A stretch of 51,008 bases of DNA from M269 sp964625615 (GTDB taxonomy: Bacteria; Pseudomonadota; Gammaproteobacteria; Enterobacterales; Alteromonadaceae): assembly GCA_964625615.1 (NCBI GenBank), contig CAZVDU010000008.1:1-51008 (forward strand). Reading direction: 5' to 3'. Made by a program: the position numbers and the translations under genes. Shown piece after piece: positions 15,240-23,841 of the stretch (the stretch's first letter is position 1; every line of letters begins with the position of its first letter). The notes beneath the pieces were generated by a model. The model made no database searches, was not told the origin of the DNA, and was given only the letters and a program-made list of their open reading frames with translations.

Positions 15240-16289
15240 ATGAAAGCAAATAACTTAAGTGAAATGGTAGGTAACACAGATCTACTTAAAATAGAGTCGT
15301 TATCTAAGCTGACTGGTTGCGATATCTATGTGAAATGCGAATACCAGAACCCGGGTGGTTCCATTAAGGACCGTGCTGCGTTGCAAATGGTATTAGATGC
15401 GCAAGAAAGTGGTCAACTCAAACCTGGTATGACTATTGTTGAAGGTACTGCTGGTAACACAGGTATTGGCTTAGCTATTATCGCGAAATCATTAGGTTAT
15501 GGGATGCAAGTGGTTATGCCCAAAGGACAAACGATAGAAAAAGAAAGGCTTATTGGCTTGCATGGTGCCAACCTTCTTCTCGTTGACCCTTGCCCGTTTA
15601 AAGATCCAAATCACTTCTACCATACCGCACGTAGAATTGGTGAAGAAAATGATAATTACTGGTGGGCCAATCAGTTTGAAAACCTGGGTAACTATCGTGC
15701 ACACTACTTGAATACAGGCCCTGAAATTTGGCAGCAAACAGAAGGGAAGGTTGATATTTTTGTTTCGGCTTGCGGCACTGGCGGCACGATTGCCGGCAAT
15801 TCTCATTACCTTAAAGATCAAAATGATGATGTTGAAGTATGGCTTGTTGATCCAGATGGGTCTGGTATTCACAGTTTTTTAAAAGATGGTCAGTATAAGT
15901 CAAATGGTAGCTCGTTTACTGAAGGTGTAGGTATTATGCGGACAGTAGATAACTTCAGGAAAGCGAAAATAGATAAAGCGGTTAATTTACCCGATCGAGA
16001 TTTTGTGACTATTGCTCATTACTTGTCGCAGAATGATGCGATTGTTCTGGGTAGTAGTTCTGCTATGAATGTTGCGGGTGCCTTGCGTGCAGCAGCAGTG
16101 TCTGGGCCTGGAAAAACCATTGTAACTTTTGCTTGTGATTTAGGTGAGCGGTCATTTTCTAAACTTTATAATCCCGACTTCTTAGCTGAGAAAGACATGT
16201 TGAAGGAAATGGAGTCACCTGATATTCGAGCTTTGTATGAAGGCTATAAACAACGGGGATCGGAAGGTGTTGTTAGCGTCACGAAATAA
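15240..16289 (+). CDS. Cysteine synthase-like PLP enzyme (fold type II)
   Basis: A 349-residue beta-family PLP enzyme. Lys43 in GGSIKDRAA is the Schiff-base lysine, EGTAGNTGIGLA is the substrate loop, and SACGTGGTIAG binds phosphate. O-acetylserine sulfhydrylases carry EGTSGNTG; the EGTAGNTG variant occurs in a related subgroup. The C-terminus extends about 30 residues past CysK. It may make cysteine or another beta-substituted alanine. It follows a TetR gene and precedes a NIPSNAP gene, which suggests a regulated accessory role rather than the housekeeping enzyme. Confidence 0.85.
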   Translation: MKANNLSEMVGNTDLLKIESLSKLTGCDIYVKCEYQNPGGSIKDRAALQMVLDAQESGQLKPGMTIVEGTAGNTGIGLAIIAKSLGYGMQVVMPKGQTIEKERLIGLHGANLLLVDPCPFKDPNHFYHTARRIGEENDNYWWANQFENLGNYRAHYLNTGPEIWQQTEGKVDIFVSACGTGGTIAGNSHYLKDQNDDVEVWLVDPDGSGIHSFLKDGQYKSNGSSFTEGVGIMRTVDNFRKAKIDKAVNLPDRDFVTIAHYLSQNDAIVLGSSSAMNVAGALRAAAVSGPGKTIVTFACDLGERSFSKLYNPDFLAEKDMLKEMESPDIRALYEGYKQRGSEGVVSVTK

Positions 16290-16354
16290 AATCACAAAAT
16301 AAAAGTGATGAATATGTGGTGTGTTGTATTCATACCTTTTAGATTGGGCTTCCT

Positions 16355-16669
16355 ATGGAGAGTCATGTGGTTACATGCTTTTTAAAATATAAAATTGACC
16401 CGTACAAAATGAATGAATTCGAAACTTATGCAAAGATGTGGATACCCTTAGTTGCTAAGTTTGGTGGTACTCATAGCGGTTATTTCCTGCCATCAGAAGG
16501 TGCTAATGATGTAGCACTAGCATTGTTTACTTTTCCTAGCTTAGCTGCTTATGAAAAGTATAGGGAAGATTCGATGAAAGATGCCGAATGTCTATCTGCT
16601 TTCGATTATGCGCAGAACACAAAATGTATCTTGAGTTATGAACGAAGCTTTTTTCGTCCCGTATTTTGA
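16355..16669 (+). CDS. NIPSNAP family protein
   Basis: A 104-residue protein with the dimeric alpha/beta-barrel pattern of NIPSNAP: a beta strand CFLKYKIDPYKMNEFETYA, then HSGYFLPSEG, and a helix SLAAYEKYRED. The function of bacterial NIPSNAP proteins is mostly unknown; some bind small molecules. It lies 65 bases after the cysteine-synthase-like gene, probably in the same transcript. No strong ribosome site is visible at ATG 16355. Confidence 0.8.
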   Translation: MESHVVTCFLKYKIDPYKMNEFETYAKMWIPLVAKFGGTHSGYFLPSEGANDVALALFTFPSLAAYEKYREDSMKDAECLSAFDYAQNTKCILSYERSFFRPVF

Positions 16670-16677
16670 TAAAGAGT

Positions 16678-16709
16678 GTTTGGGGCAACAAAAGATGGTC
16701 GCTCCAAAC
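16678..16709. terminator. Hairpin between convergent genes
   Basis: GTTTGGGGC (16678-16686) pairs with GCTCCAAAC (16701-16709) in a 9-bp stem with one G-U. It sits between the NIPSNAP gene and the convergent membrane protein gene. There is no T run, so the terminator call is tentative. Confidence 0.4.
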
Positions 16710-16733
16710 AACTTAAAAATATTATATATGCTG

Positions 16734-17093
16734 CTATGCTGCTGCACTTTCTGATGAGTTGCTAAAAACAACTACAGCAACAACGCCAGCGCCCATGACC
16801 CAATAATAGATCGCTACAATGCCTTCGAAGCCTAGAACAAAAGGCGCAATAATAAAAAATACTGCTGCAACTATATCTAAGATAAGGTGAATGCTAAAAG
16901 GAATAACTTTAGCTACACTAAACGCATACTGTGTGAGTAGGCTGTATCCAATTAAACCAACGCCGGCGATGACTGAAATCCAGTGAGCTAACGCCGATTG
17001 TTCTTCTAGGCCGAGTAAGAAGGGCAAAACGATGAGGGCGACTGCTGCCGCATAATCCAAAATCCCATGTAAAGATGAATTGATAAAACGCAT
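16734..17093 (-). CDS. Small membrane protein with four helices (SPW-repeat-like)
   Basis: A 119-residue, very hydrophobic protein with four predicted membrane helices in two similar halves: LHGILDYAAAVALIVLPFLL and IHLILDIVAAVFFIIAPFVL. This internal duplication resembles SPW-repeat proteins, whose function is unknown. It is divergent from the AraC-type regulator at 17305. Two direct repeats in the shared promoter region suggest control by that regulator. Confidence 0.7.
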   Translation of the reverse strand: MRFINSSLHGILDYAAAVALIVLPFLLGLEEQSALAHWISVIAGVGLIGYSLLTQYAFSVAKVIPFSIHLILDIVAAVFFIIAPFVLGFEGIVAIYYWVMGAGVVAVVVFSNSSESAAA

Positions 17094-17204
17094 AATAATT
17101 GACCTCTTTAGTTATGAATGTTGGCGACTTACCGCTTTGGCTTACAACGTCGCTATTTGTTGTTGTGTATTATGGAGTTTTTAATGTAGGTCTATCTATG
17201 CCTA

Positions 17205-17232
17205 ATAGTTCTAATTTTTTGTTCAATAGTTC
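17205..17232. promoter_or_regulatory. Tandem direct repeat, candidate AraC-type operator
   Basis: AATAGTTC occurs at 17205-17212 and again at 17225-17232, exactly 20 bases apart; both are followed by NNAT. Two half-sites in the same direction, two helical turns apart, are typical of AraC-family operators. They lie between the small membrane protein gene and the AraC-type gene. Confidence 0.55.
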
Positions 17233-17304
17233 GGATTACTAGGTTAAAGGTGTTGGATGTGCAATACTCTGTCCTACTTGAAGCAGATGAGTAGGGACTA
17301 ACTG

Positions 17305-18246
17305 ATGGATACCATTAGTGATATTCTAGATACACTAAAATTTAAAGGGTGCCTATATTTTACGACAGATTTCTCTGCACCCTGGGGGATACGCGTTCCC
17401 GATTTTAAGCGAGTTGTTCGCTTTCATATTGTGACATCAGGACAATGTTGGGTAAAAATTACAGGTCACGAAGTAGGTTCAATGTTGTCTCCAGGCGATA
17501 TAATCGTCATACCTCATGGTGCCGCCCATATATTAAGCGATAAAGCTGAGACTCCCGCACTAGAACTGGAAGACGCGATAGAGGCTGGTGGTTATGAAGG
17601 TAAAGGCGTTTTTAGGTATGGTGGTGACAACAAGCACAATAACGTCGAGTTAATTTGTGGGCACTTTGAATTTGATCAGCAGTTTCAGCATGCGTTTATT
17701 GAACAGCTCCCAGAATTGATTGTTGTATCTAATAAAGAAGCCATGAAATACCCTTGGCTAGGCGACTCTATTCGCTCCCTGAGTTACGAAACTCAAGTTC
17801 AAAGTATTGGTAACGATGCAGTTATTAAGCGCCTGTCAGAGATCATTTTCATTCATGCTATTAGGGCGTGGAGCGAGAGAGATGAGCAAACCGAAGGTTT
17901 TTTGGTCGCTGTGTCTGACAATAAGTTGGGAAAGAGTTTGCAAGCCTTTCATGCTGATCCTGCAAAACGATGGACACTGCATGATTTAGCTAAAGAGGCA
18001 GGTTTATCGAGAACGGTCTATGCGCAGCGCTTCAAAGAGGTTGTTGGCATGCCAGTCATGCAATATGTGACTCAATGGCGGGCTCAACAATCCCAAAAGC
18101 TATTAATCGAAAGTTCGCGTTCTGTTGAAGAAATCGCTGAAATAGTAGGTTATGACTCACTCGCTGCTTTTTCCCGAATGTTTAAAAAGCTATTCGGCAT
18201 GGGGCCTGGGATGTTTAGACGGCAAAGTAACCAAGATAAGGGATAA
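17305..18246 (+). CDS. AraC family transcriptional regulator with N-terminal cupin
   Basis: A 313-residue regulator. The N-terminal cupin domain (about 15-190) shows PWGIRVPDFKRVVRFHIVTS and the PGDIIVIPHGAAH metal-like turn, typical of the Cupin_6 group. The C-terminal 100 residues are the double helix-turn-helix: LHDLAKEAGLSRTVYAQRFK and VEEIAEIVGYDSLAAFSRMF. ATG 17305 follows a purine-rich stretch. Its stop abuts the stop of the convergent cyclase gene. The target may include the divergent membrane protein gene. Confidence 0.9.
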   Translation: MDTISDILDTLKFKGCLYFTTDFSAPWGIRVPDFKRVVRFHIVTSGQCWVKITGHEVGSMLSPGDIIVIPHGAAHILSDKAETPALELEDAIEAGGYEGKGVFRYGGDNKHNNVELICGHFEFDQQFQHAFIEQLPELIVVSNKEAMKYPWLGDSIRSLSYETQVQSIGNDAVIKRLSEIIFIHAIRAWSERDEQTEGFLVAVSDNKLGKSLQAFHADPAKRWTLHDLAKEAGLSRTVYAQRFKEVVGMPVMQYVTQWRAQQSQKLLIESSRSVEEIAEIVGYDSLAAFSRMFKKLFGMGPGMFRRQSNQDKG

Positions 18247-19317
18247 TCACAGTTCTATAGCGCCATCCCACTTAGCGGGTAGGATTTCTGTTTCTAACTC
18301 TTTGCATAACTTGATGTGATGATGAATAAGTTTGTCTGTTGGGTTGATTTCTAGTGCTTGTTCGAAATTGAAAATAGCAACTTGCCAATTTTGTTCAATG
18401 CGTGCTTCTAACCCTTGTTCTATCAGTCGATTCGTTTGCTGTTTGCGTCTTTGTACATCTATGGGCTGATGTTGAATGATTTCGCATATTTTTAACGGCT
18501 GTTGGCGGCCTTTTACTCGCACCCAATCAAGCACTCTATGGCTATAGCGAGAGTCTGCATTAGCTGTTTCTAATGTTTGTTCGCTTACAATAATATCGGC
18601 TTTATAGTGATTTGTAAGTGCTTCTAGACGAGCTGCAATATTGACTGAATCACCAATAACGGTTGTGTCCATCCTATCTTCAGAACCTACAGTACCAAAA
18701 ATCACTGGGCCAAAATGAATACCTATCCCCGTCGAAATTGGTGGATAGTTACAATTTTGCCTATGCTGATTGTAGACATCGATGGCCGATCTCAAATCAA
18801 TGGCTGCTTGCAAACTATCGATGGCTTTTTGTTGGTTTGTACCATTAGGGTGGTCAAACAAGGCCATAATGGCGTCACCGATAAACTTGTCGATAAAACC
18901 AAGGTTTTTGTGGATAGGCTCATTCATCCGTAAGAAATAAGAGTTCAGAAAATTCATCAGCTCTTGCGGATTCATATTCTCCGACAAACCGGTAAACCCG
19001 CGTATGTCGATGAAAAGAATAGCAACATTATCTTCATCTGCACGGCCTAGTTGTAGTGTATCTAAACCGTGTTTAGCGAAGTGATCGACAAATTGTTTAG
19101 GAACAAATTTTTGGAAGGTTTGGCTGATTACCCTAGCTTGTTCAGCTGCCGATATTTGAGAGTTTTTATTGCTTTCTTTTGATGCTAATAGTGCTTCTTT
19201 CTGTTGTTGTTTTAGCCGTTTTATACGACCCAACAGCAGGATTAAAGCAAGCGTATAGGCAATAAAGACCATAACTAAGATGAGTTGGTATAAGGTCGGT
19301 ATTGACTCTAACATCAT
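18247..19317 (-). CDS. Membrane-anchored class III adenylate/guanylate cyclase
   Basis: A 356-residue protein. One N-terminal membrane helix (about 10-30) and a short coiled coil precede the cyclase homology domain (about 75-270). Metal-binding Asp residues lie in LFIDIRGFTG and FIGDAIMALF, and TTVIGDSVNIAARLE carries the transition-state Asn/Arg pair. The C-terminal 70 residues look like a TPR-like helical repeat (NWQVAIFNFEQALEINPTDK). It would make cAMP, or less likely cGMP. No sensor domain is visible beyond the helix. Confidence 0.88.
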   Translation of the reverse strand: MMLESIPTLYQLILVMVFIAYTLALILLLGRIKRLKQQQKEALLASKESNKNSQISAAEQARVISQTFQKFVPKQFVDHFAKHGLDTLQLGRADEDNVAILFIDIRGFTGLSENMNPQELMNFLNSYFLRMNEPIHKNLGFIDKFIGDAIMALFDHPNGTNQQKAIDSLQAAIDLRSAIDVYNQHRQNCNYPPISTGIGIHFGPVIFGTVGSEDRMDTTVIGDSVNIAARLEALTNHYKADIIVSEQTLETANADSRYSHRVLDWVRVKGRQQPLKICEIIQHQPIDVQRRKQQTNRLIEQGLEARIEQNWQVAIFNFEQALEINPTDKLIHHHIKLCKELETEILPAKWDGAIEL

Positions 19318-19336
19318 CGATTAACCGGTTAACGGA

Positions 19337-20623
19337 CTAGGCTTTAAGTTCTGACATAACAGAATCAGCAATATCTAATGTTCGTTTAATGATGTCTGGC
19401 GTATGCATCGTCGAAACGAAACCTGCTTCGTATGAAGCTGGAGCAAGGTAAACCCCTCTTTCAAGCATACCATGGTAGAAATGGTTAAATTGTTCAGTAT
19501 TACAATTTATTGCTTGTTGGTAAGTGGTCACTCGCGCCACATCGGTAAAGAATAAACCAAACATACTGCCAGCGCTGTTAACACTTAAAGGGATATTATA
19601 GCTATCAGCAATTTGCTTAATGCCCGACGTCAACGTTGTTGTCGTTGCCGTAAGTGCATCGTATAAGCCTTCTTGTTGAATAAGTGACAAAGATGCTAAG
19701 CCGGCCGCCATAGCGATTGGGTTACCAGAGAGTGTACCCGCTTGATAAACAGGGCCATTGGGAGCTAGGTGATCCATCACATCCTTACGTCCACCAAAAG
19801 CGCCGACAGGCATACCACCACCGATCACCTTACCTAGGCAAGTGAGATCAGGTTTTATATCGTAGTGCGCCTGCGCCCCACCTTTCGCGACGCGAAAGCC
19901 AGTCATGACTTCGTCGAAGATAAGTAACGAACCATAGTCTTTACACGTGCTTTCAAGGCCTTCAAGAAACCCCTCTACAGGCGGAATACAATTCATATTA
20001 CCCGCTACAGGCTCAACAATAATACAGGCAATTTGTTCACCTATTTCTTCGAATAAAGCGTTCACTTGCGCAAGGTTGTTGTATTCAAGCGTAATAGTAT
20101 GTTGGGCAAAATCAGCTGGGATACCTGGCGAACTTGGAACACCAAAGGTCAAAGCCCCAGAGCCAGCTTTTACAAGTAAAGCATCTGCATGGCCATGATA
20201 ACAACCCTCAAATTTGACGATTTTATCCCTGTTAGTGAATCCTCGTGCTAAGCGTATAGCGCTCATGGTCGCTTCTGTACCCGAGTTCACCATGCGTAGC
20301 ATTTCCATCGAGGGTACGAGTTCAGACACTTTTTCGGCCATGATCACTTCTGCTTGAGTTGGTGCGCCAAAGCTGAGTCCACCTTCTGCTGCTTCAATAA
20401 CGGCTTGCCTTATGGTTGGGTGATTGTGGCCCATCACCATAGGCCCCCAAGAAAGAACATAATCGATATACTCTTTGCCATCTTCGTCATACAAAAAAGG
20501 ACCATTAGCGCGCTGAATAAATGGCGGAGTACCCCCAACCGCTTTAAACGCTCTTACAGGCGAGTTAACACCACCAGGAATACGTTGCTTAGCTTGTTCG
20601 AAGAGAGCATTTGATTTTTGCAT
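19337..20623 (-). CDS. hemL: Glutamate-1-semialdehyde 2,1-aminomutase
   Basis: A 428-residue fold type I PLP enzyme of exactly family length. It starts SNALFEQAKQRIPGGVNSPV, has the GTEATMSAIRLARG segment, FDEVMTGFRV, and the PLP lysine in LGKVIGGGMPVGAFGG. It converts glutamate-1-semialdehyde to 5-aminolevulinate in the C5 route to haem. It is 20 bases from the cyclase gene and 24 from pyrB. Confidence 0.96.
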   Translation of the reverse strand: MQKSNALFEQAKQRIPGGVNSPVRAFKAVGGTPPFIQRANGPFLYDEDGKEYIDYVLSWGPMVMGHNHPTIRQAVIEAAEGGLSFGAPTQAEVIMAEKVSELVPSMEMLRMVNSGTEATMSAIRLARGFTNRDKIVKFEGCYHGHADALLVKAGSGALTFGVPSSPGIPADFAQHTITLEYNNLAQVNALFEEIGEQIACIIVEPVAGNMNCIPPVEGFLEGLESTCKDYGSLLIFDEVMTGFRVAKGGAQAHYDIKPDLTCLGKVIGGGMPVGAFGGRKDVMDHLAPNGPVYQAGTLSGNPIAMAAGLASLSLIQQEGLYDALTATTTTLTSGIKQIADSYNIPLSVNSAGSMFGLFFTDVARVTTYQQAINCNTEQFNHFYHGMLERGVYLAPASYEAGFVSTMHTPDIIKRTLDIADSVMSELKA

Positions 20624-20647
20624 TGAGTGAAATTTCCTAAAATAATA

Positions 20648-21658
20648 TTAGTTTTTATTGCTGTGCCAGCATACATCAGTGTCATATTTGGTAATAATAT
20701 TTTCTACACCTAACGTGAGTGCAAATAGTGCCATTCGTACTAAAACACCATTGTCAGCTTGCCTGAAAATAGCGAGGTTAGGGTGCAAATTTAAATCATT
20801 GTCGAGTTCATTTGCTTCTGCCCTCGAATCTCTTGGCAATGGGTGCATGATGACAGTATTAGACTGAAAGTGCTTAGTATAAATTTGCTGATTGAGTCTG
20901 AATTTTCCACGGTATTTTCTAGCTTCATCTTTAGATGGAAAACGCTCTTCTTGAATACGTGTCTGGTAACATATATCGGCATCAAGATTACCTTCTAAAG
21001 TATCTGAGATAACAACCTTATGTCCAGCATTGTCAATCGTATCAATAATACTACTCGGCATTGCTAGGTCAGCCGGTGATATTAAAGTGAATCGAATATT
21101 TTTGTAGAGACAAAGCATTTTCGACAAAGAATGTACGGTTCTGCCATGTTTAAGATCACCGATCATGGCGATATGTAATCCATCGATAGATTTACTTTGG
21201 TAGTGACATTCTTTTTCGATGGTATACAAGTCTAACAACGCTTGAGTTGGATGTTCATTAGAACCGTCACCGCCGTTAATAACAGGTACTCGACTGCCTT
21301 CTGCAAATTCTGCAACTGAGCCATTGTGTGGGTGACGCATAGCCACTACATCTGAATAACCGCTAAGGACGCGAGCAGTATCGTAAAGTGACTCACCCTT
21401 AGCCAAAGCTGATGACTCCATGCCTGTTGTTTCACGAACTTCTCCACCGAGTAGGTTAAAAGCGGTGCCAAAACTAACACGTGTACGTGTACTTGCCTCA
21501 AAAAACAGATTACCTAATATCGCACCTTCTAATACCTTTGTGCGTTTTTTTCGTTGGGCGTAGGGTTGCATGGCATTAGCAACGGAGAAAATCGTTTGGA
21601 TAGAATCTTGGTCAAATTGATTGACGGAGAGGATATGTTGACCTGTGAAGCTCTGCAT
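20648..21658 (-). CDS. pyrB: Aspartate carbamoyltransferase catalytic subunit
   Basis: A 336-residue transcarbamylase. The carbamoyl-phosphate loop is FEASTRTRVSF, the 80s-loop region carries SSALAKGES, and HPTQALLDLYT and HPLPRDSRAE are present. It makes carbamoylaspartate in pyrimidine synthesis. It is longer than the E. coli PyrB (about 310). No pyrI or pyrC partner is next to it, so it may be an unregulated form. The preceding gene is the histidine kinase at 21751. Confidence 0.93.
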   Translation of the reverse strand: MQSFTGQHILSVNQFDQDSIQTIFSVANAMQPYAQRKKRTKVLEGAILGNLFFEASTRTRVSFGTAFNLLGGEVRETTGMESSALAKGESLYDTARVLSGYSDVVAMRHPHNGSVAEFAEGSRVPVINGGDGSNEHPTQALLDLYTIEKECHYQSKSIDGLHIAMIGDLKHGRTVHSLSKMLCLYKNIRFTLISPADLAMPSSIIDTIDNAGHKVVISDTLEGNLDADICYQTRIQEERFPSKDEARKYRGKFRLNQQIYTKHFQSNTVIMHPLPRDSRAEANELDNDLNLHPNLAIFRQADNGVLVRMALFALTLGVENIITKYDTDVCWHSNKN

Positions 21659-21750
21659 ATGTTAGCGATAGTGATTCAAGACTGCATGGATTCTATCAGT
21701 ATTATGGATGTCTCTAAAGGCTAGAGCCTGTTGTTCTTTGTGATAAATCG

Positions 21751-23115
21751 TTAAGAACGAAGTGATTGTGGCACTTTGATTTCGATTCTTGTTGGTTGCA
21801 TAGGCTTGCTCAGGAGCTTGATACTGCCACGGCACTTCTGCGTGATTAGGTTGTGCGCGATATGTGCACCTAAGCCGATACGGTTTCGGGTTCTGTTAGA
21901 CGTATAAAAAGGTTCAAAGAGTTTTTCGCATTGTTCTTCATTCATACCTGAGCCGGTGTCAGTTAGCGTAATGGTTACCGTATCATCTGTTTTTTGAACC
22001 CTAGCTGTTGCTCTATCTTCAGTCGTAATCAACGCAAAATGAATTGCATTATCAAAGAGTTGGATGATGCTTTCTCGCAATGCAGCAGCGAAGCCAAACA
22101 TCAGGACATCGTGAGCACATTCAATCGTAATATTTGCAGATGCTTCATTACGAAAATTGCTCTGGCTTTTGGCTTCATGCAGTAGCTTATTCAAACTAAA
22201 TTCTGTCGCTGATTCTTGCCATTCATCGACAGCTGCGTGTTTAAATGTTTCTACTAAGTCGGTCACGTGATGGCTGTTCTGAAGAAGAAGTTGAGCAACG
22301 TCTTGGATATGAGTAATTTGTTGAACAAAGTCTTTTTGGGTGAGCTTTTGCTCAGCTAGATCTGAAAGCAATTGCTTACTGGTTAAATCAATATTAGACG
22401 AAGCTGTGATGCAGACCCCGGCAGGTGTATTAATCTGATGTGCAATTCCTCTTACAAGTTTGCCAAGGCTGGCTTGCTTTCTGACTTCTAGGAGTTCTTC
22501 TTGCGCATCATGGATTTCACCCAACGTGCTTGTCAGCTCACGGTTAATTTGCTGTAAATACTCTTGCTGTCTTAACAGTATATCATTGTTTTTAATGACT
22601 TCTTGATTCACCTTATTAAGGTTCTCTTGCTGCTCTAACCTATATAGCGTGAAAGCGAGATGTTCGAACACACTTCTCAGCGACTGGACTTCAGCGTTAC
22701 TAGATGACTCATTGTCTCCTATAAACGCATATCCAAAGTGCTTTTTACCTGAGGCTATTAAAAAAACTTTCCAACTTGTTACTTTATCGAAATAATGTGG
22801 GAATTTATTAAACGCCTCGTTTTCTAAAATCTTTTCAGAAAGCACTGTTTCGCTAGGGCCAAAGTACTTTTCAATATCAAGAGGGGATTTGACGATAAGA
22901 TCACTGGGCATATTTTTTGGAACCTTTTTAGATACAACAGGCGCATAAAGTCGGCAGTGCGTGTCTGACTCATCCAGCAATAACGTCATGAACTCTAAGT
23001 TGATAATGAATCGCAAATGTAAGGGGATAACATTGAGTGCTGCTTTTTTTGAGTTTGCTTGTAGGAGTTTTTCAACTAGCTCTAGCAGGAAAGATTGGGT
23101 AAAACGAGATTCCAC
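21751..23115 (-). CDS. Orphan sensor histidine kinase
   Basis: A 454-residue soluble kinase if read from GTG 23115, which has AAAGG 7-8 bases upstream and avoids overlap with the preceding gene (the frame is open to 23172). Residues about 1-160 are a GAF-like sensor region with no membrane helix, followed by a coiled coil. His226 in GIAHQINTPAG is the phosphoacceptor. The ATPase domain has QLFDNAIHFA (N box), DTGSGMNEEQ and GLGAHIAHNLI. No response regulator is nearby. It is cotranscribed with the AhpD-like gene. Confidence 0.88.
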   Translation of the reverse strand: MESRFTQSFLLELVEKLLQANSKKAALNVIPLHLRFIINLEFMTLLLDESDTHCRLYAPVVSKKVPKNMPSDLIVKSPLDIEKYFGPSETVLSEKILENEAFNKFPHYFDKVTSWKVFLIASGKKHFGYAFIGDNESSSNAEVQSLRSVFEHLAFTLYRLEQQENLNKVNQEVIKNNDILLRQQEYLQQINRELTSTLGEIHDAQEELLEVRKQASLGKLVRGIAHQINTPAGVCITASSNIDLTSKQLLSDLAEQKLTQKDFVQQITHIQDVAQLLLQNSHHVTDLVETFKHAAVDEWQESATEFSLNKLLHEAKSQSNFRNEASANITIECAHDVLMFGFAAALRESIIQLFDNAIHFALITTEDRATARVQKTDDTVTITLTDTGSGMNEEQCEKLFEPFYTSNRTRNRIGLGAHIAHNLITQKCRGSIKLLSKPMQPTRIEIKVPQSLRS

Positions 23116-23140
23116 TAAATGACCTTTTACGTTAATTTGG

Positions 23141-23674
23141 CTAGCTTCGTAACATATCAACAAAAGCTTCATCGGCTGTTGTACTTAAGCCGAACCCTTT
23201 TGTTAAAATGGTCATGTTGCAAGCAAAGCCAACCATGAGAATAATCTCATTAATGTCATCGTCGGACATGCCCATATCAGCGAGTTGTTTTTCATTTTGA
23301 AGGTGAGCCGAAGATTTCGTATCTAGCAAGCTTACGGCATATTCGAGCGGCAATCTGACATTATCAGGCTGAAGTTTACTAACATCATTCAATAAAAGAT
23401 CGAGATCTGTTTTGTTTAATCCTAACATCTTACAAAAAGCCATATGTGCTGTAGTGCAATATTGGCAATTTCTACTACGTGCGACGACAACGAATATCAT
23501 ATCTTTCAATAGTCTAGGTAAGCTTCCCTCAAGAAGGTTGGCGCGGGTTGCTGCCCAGAGTTGATTTAACCGTGAAAGATCATCAGATAGATACTGGAAT
23601 ATTGTAGGGGTAAAAGACAAACCTAGTGCTTGCCTTATTTCGGCGAACAAATCGTCTTTTGATAAGGTACTCAT
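23141..23674 (-). CDS. Carboxymuconolactone decarboxylase/AhpD-like protein
   Basis: A 177-residue helical protein of the CMD/AhpD family. The active motif is RNCQYCTTAHMAF, with the CxxC pair and the following His. Such proteins are often alkylhydroperoxidase-like thiol antioxidants. It lies 25 bases upstream of an orphan histidine kinase in the same direction, which suggests a redox link between the two. The actual substrate is unknown. Confidence 0.85.
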   Translation of the reverse strand: MSTLSKDDLFAEIRQALGLSFTPTIFQYLSDDLSRLNQLWAATRANLLEGSLPRLLKDMIFVVVARSRNCQYCTTAHMAFCKMLGLNKTDLDLLLNDVSKLQPDNVRLPLEYAVSLLDTKSSAHLQNEKQLADMGMSDDDINEIILMVGFACNMTILTKGFGLSTTADEAFVDMLRS

Positions 23675-23841
23675 ATCGTCGTCAATTTCTCTTTAGTAGA
23701 AGCTAGATGTTAAGTAATGTTTGAGTAAACAACAATGCGTTTTTAATGACATGTGTTAACAACCTGTAAAGATAAGCTGGTACGATAAATAGCGTATTAA
23801 ATAACGGGTAAATTAAGTGCGCGGCGAGGTAAATAAAAGTA

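Noticed and set aside
15492..15872. A 126-codon minus-strand frame inside the cysteine-synthase-like gene
   Set aside because: It is antisense to a gene with clear motifs and shows no family features.
18663..18933. Plus-strand frames inside the cyclase gene
   Set aside because: Shadow frames of a gene with clear cyclase motifs.
23116..23172. Upstream extension of the histidine kinase overlapping the AhpD-like gene
   Set aside because: GTG 23115 has a ribosome site and removes the overlap.
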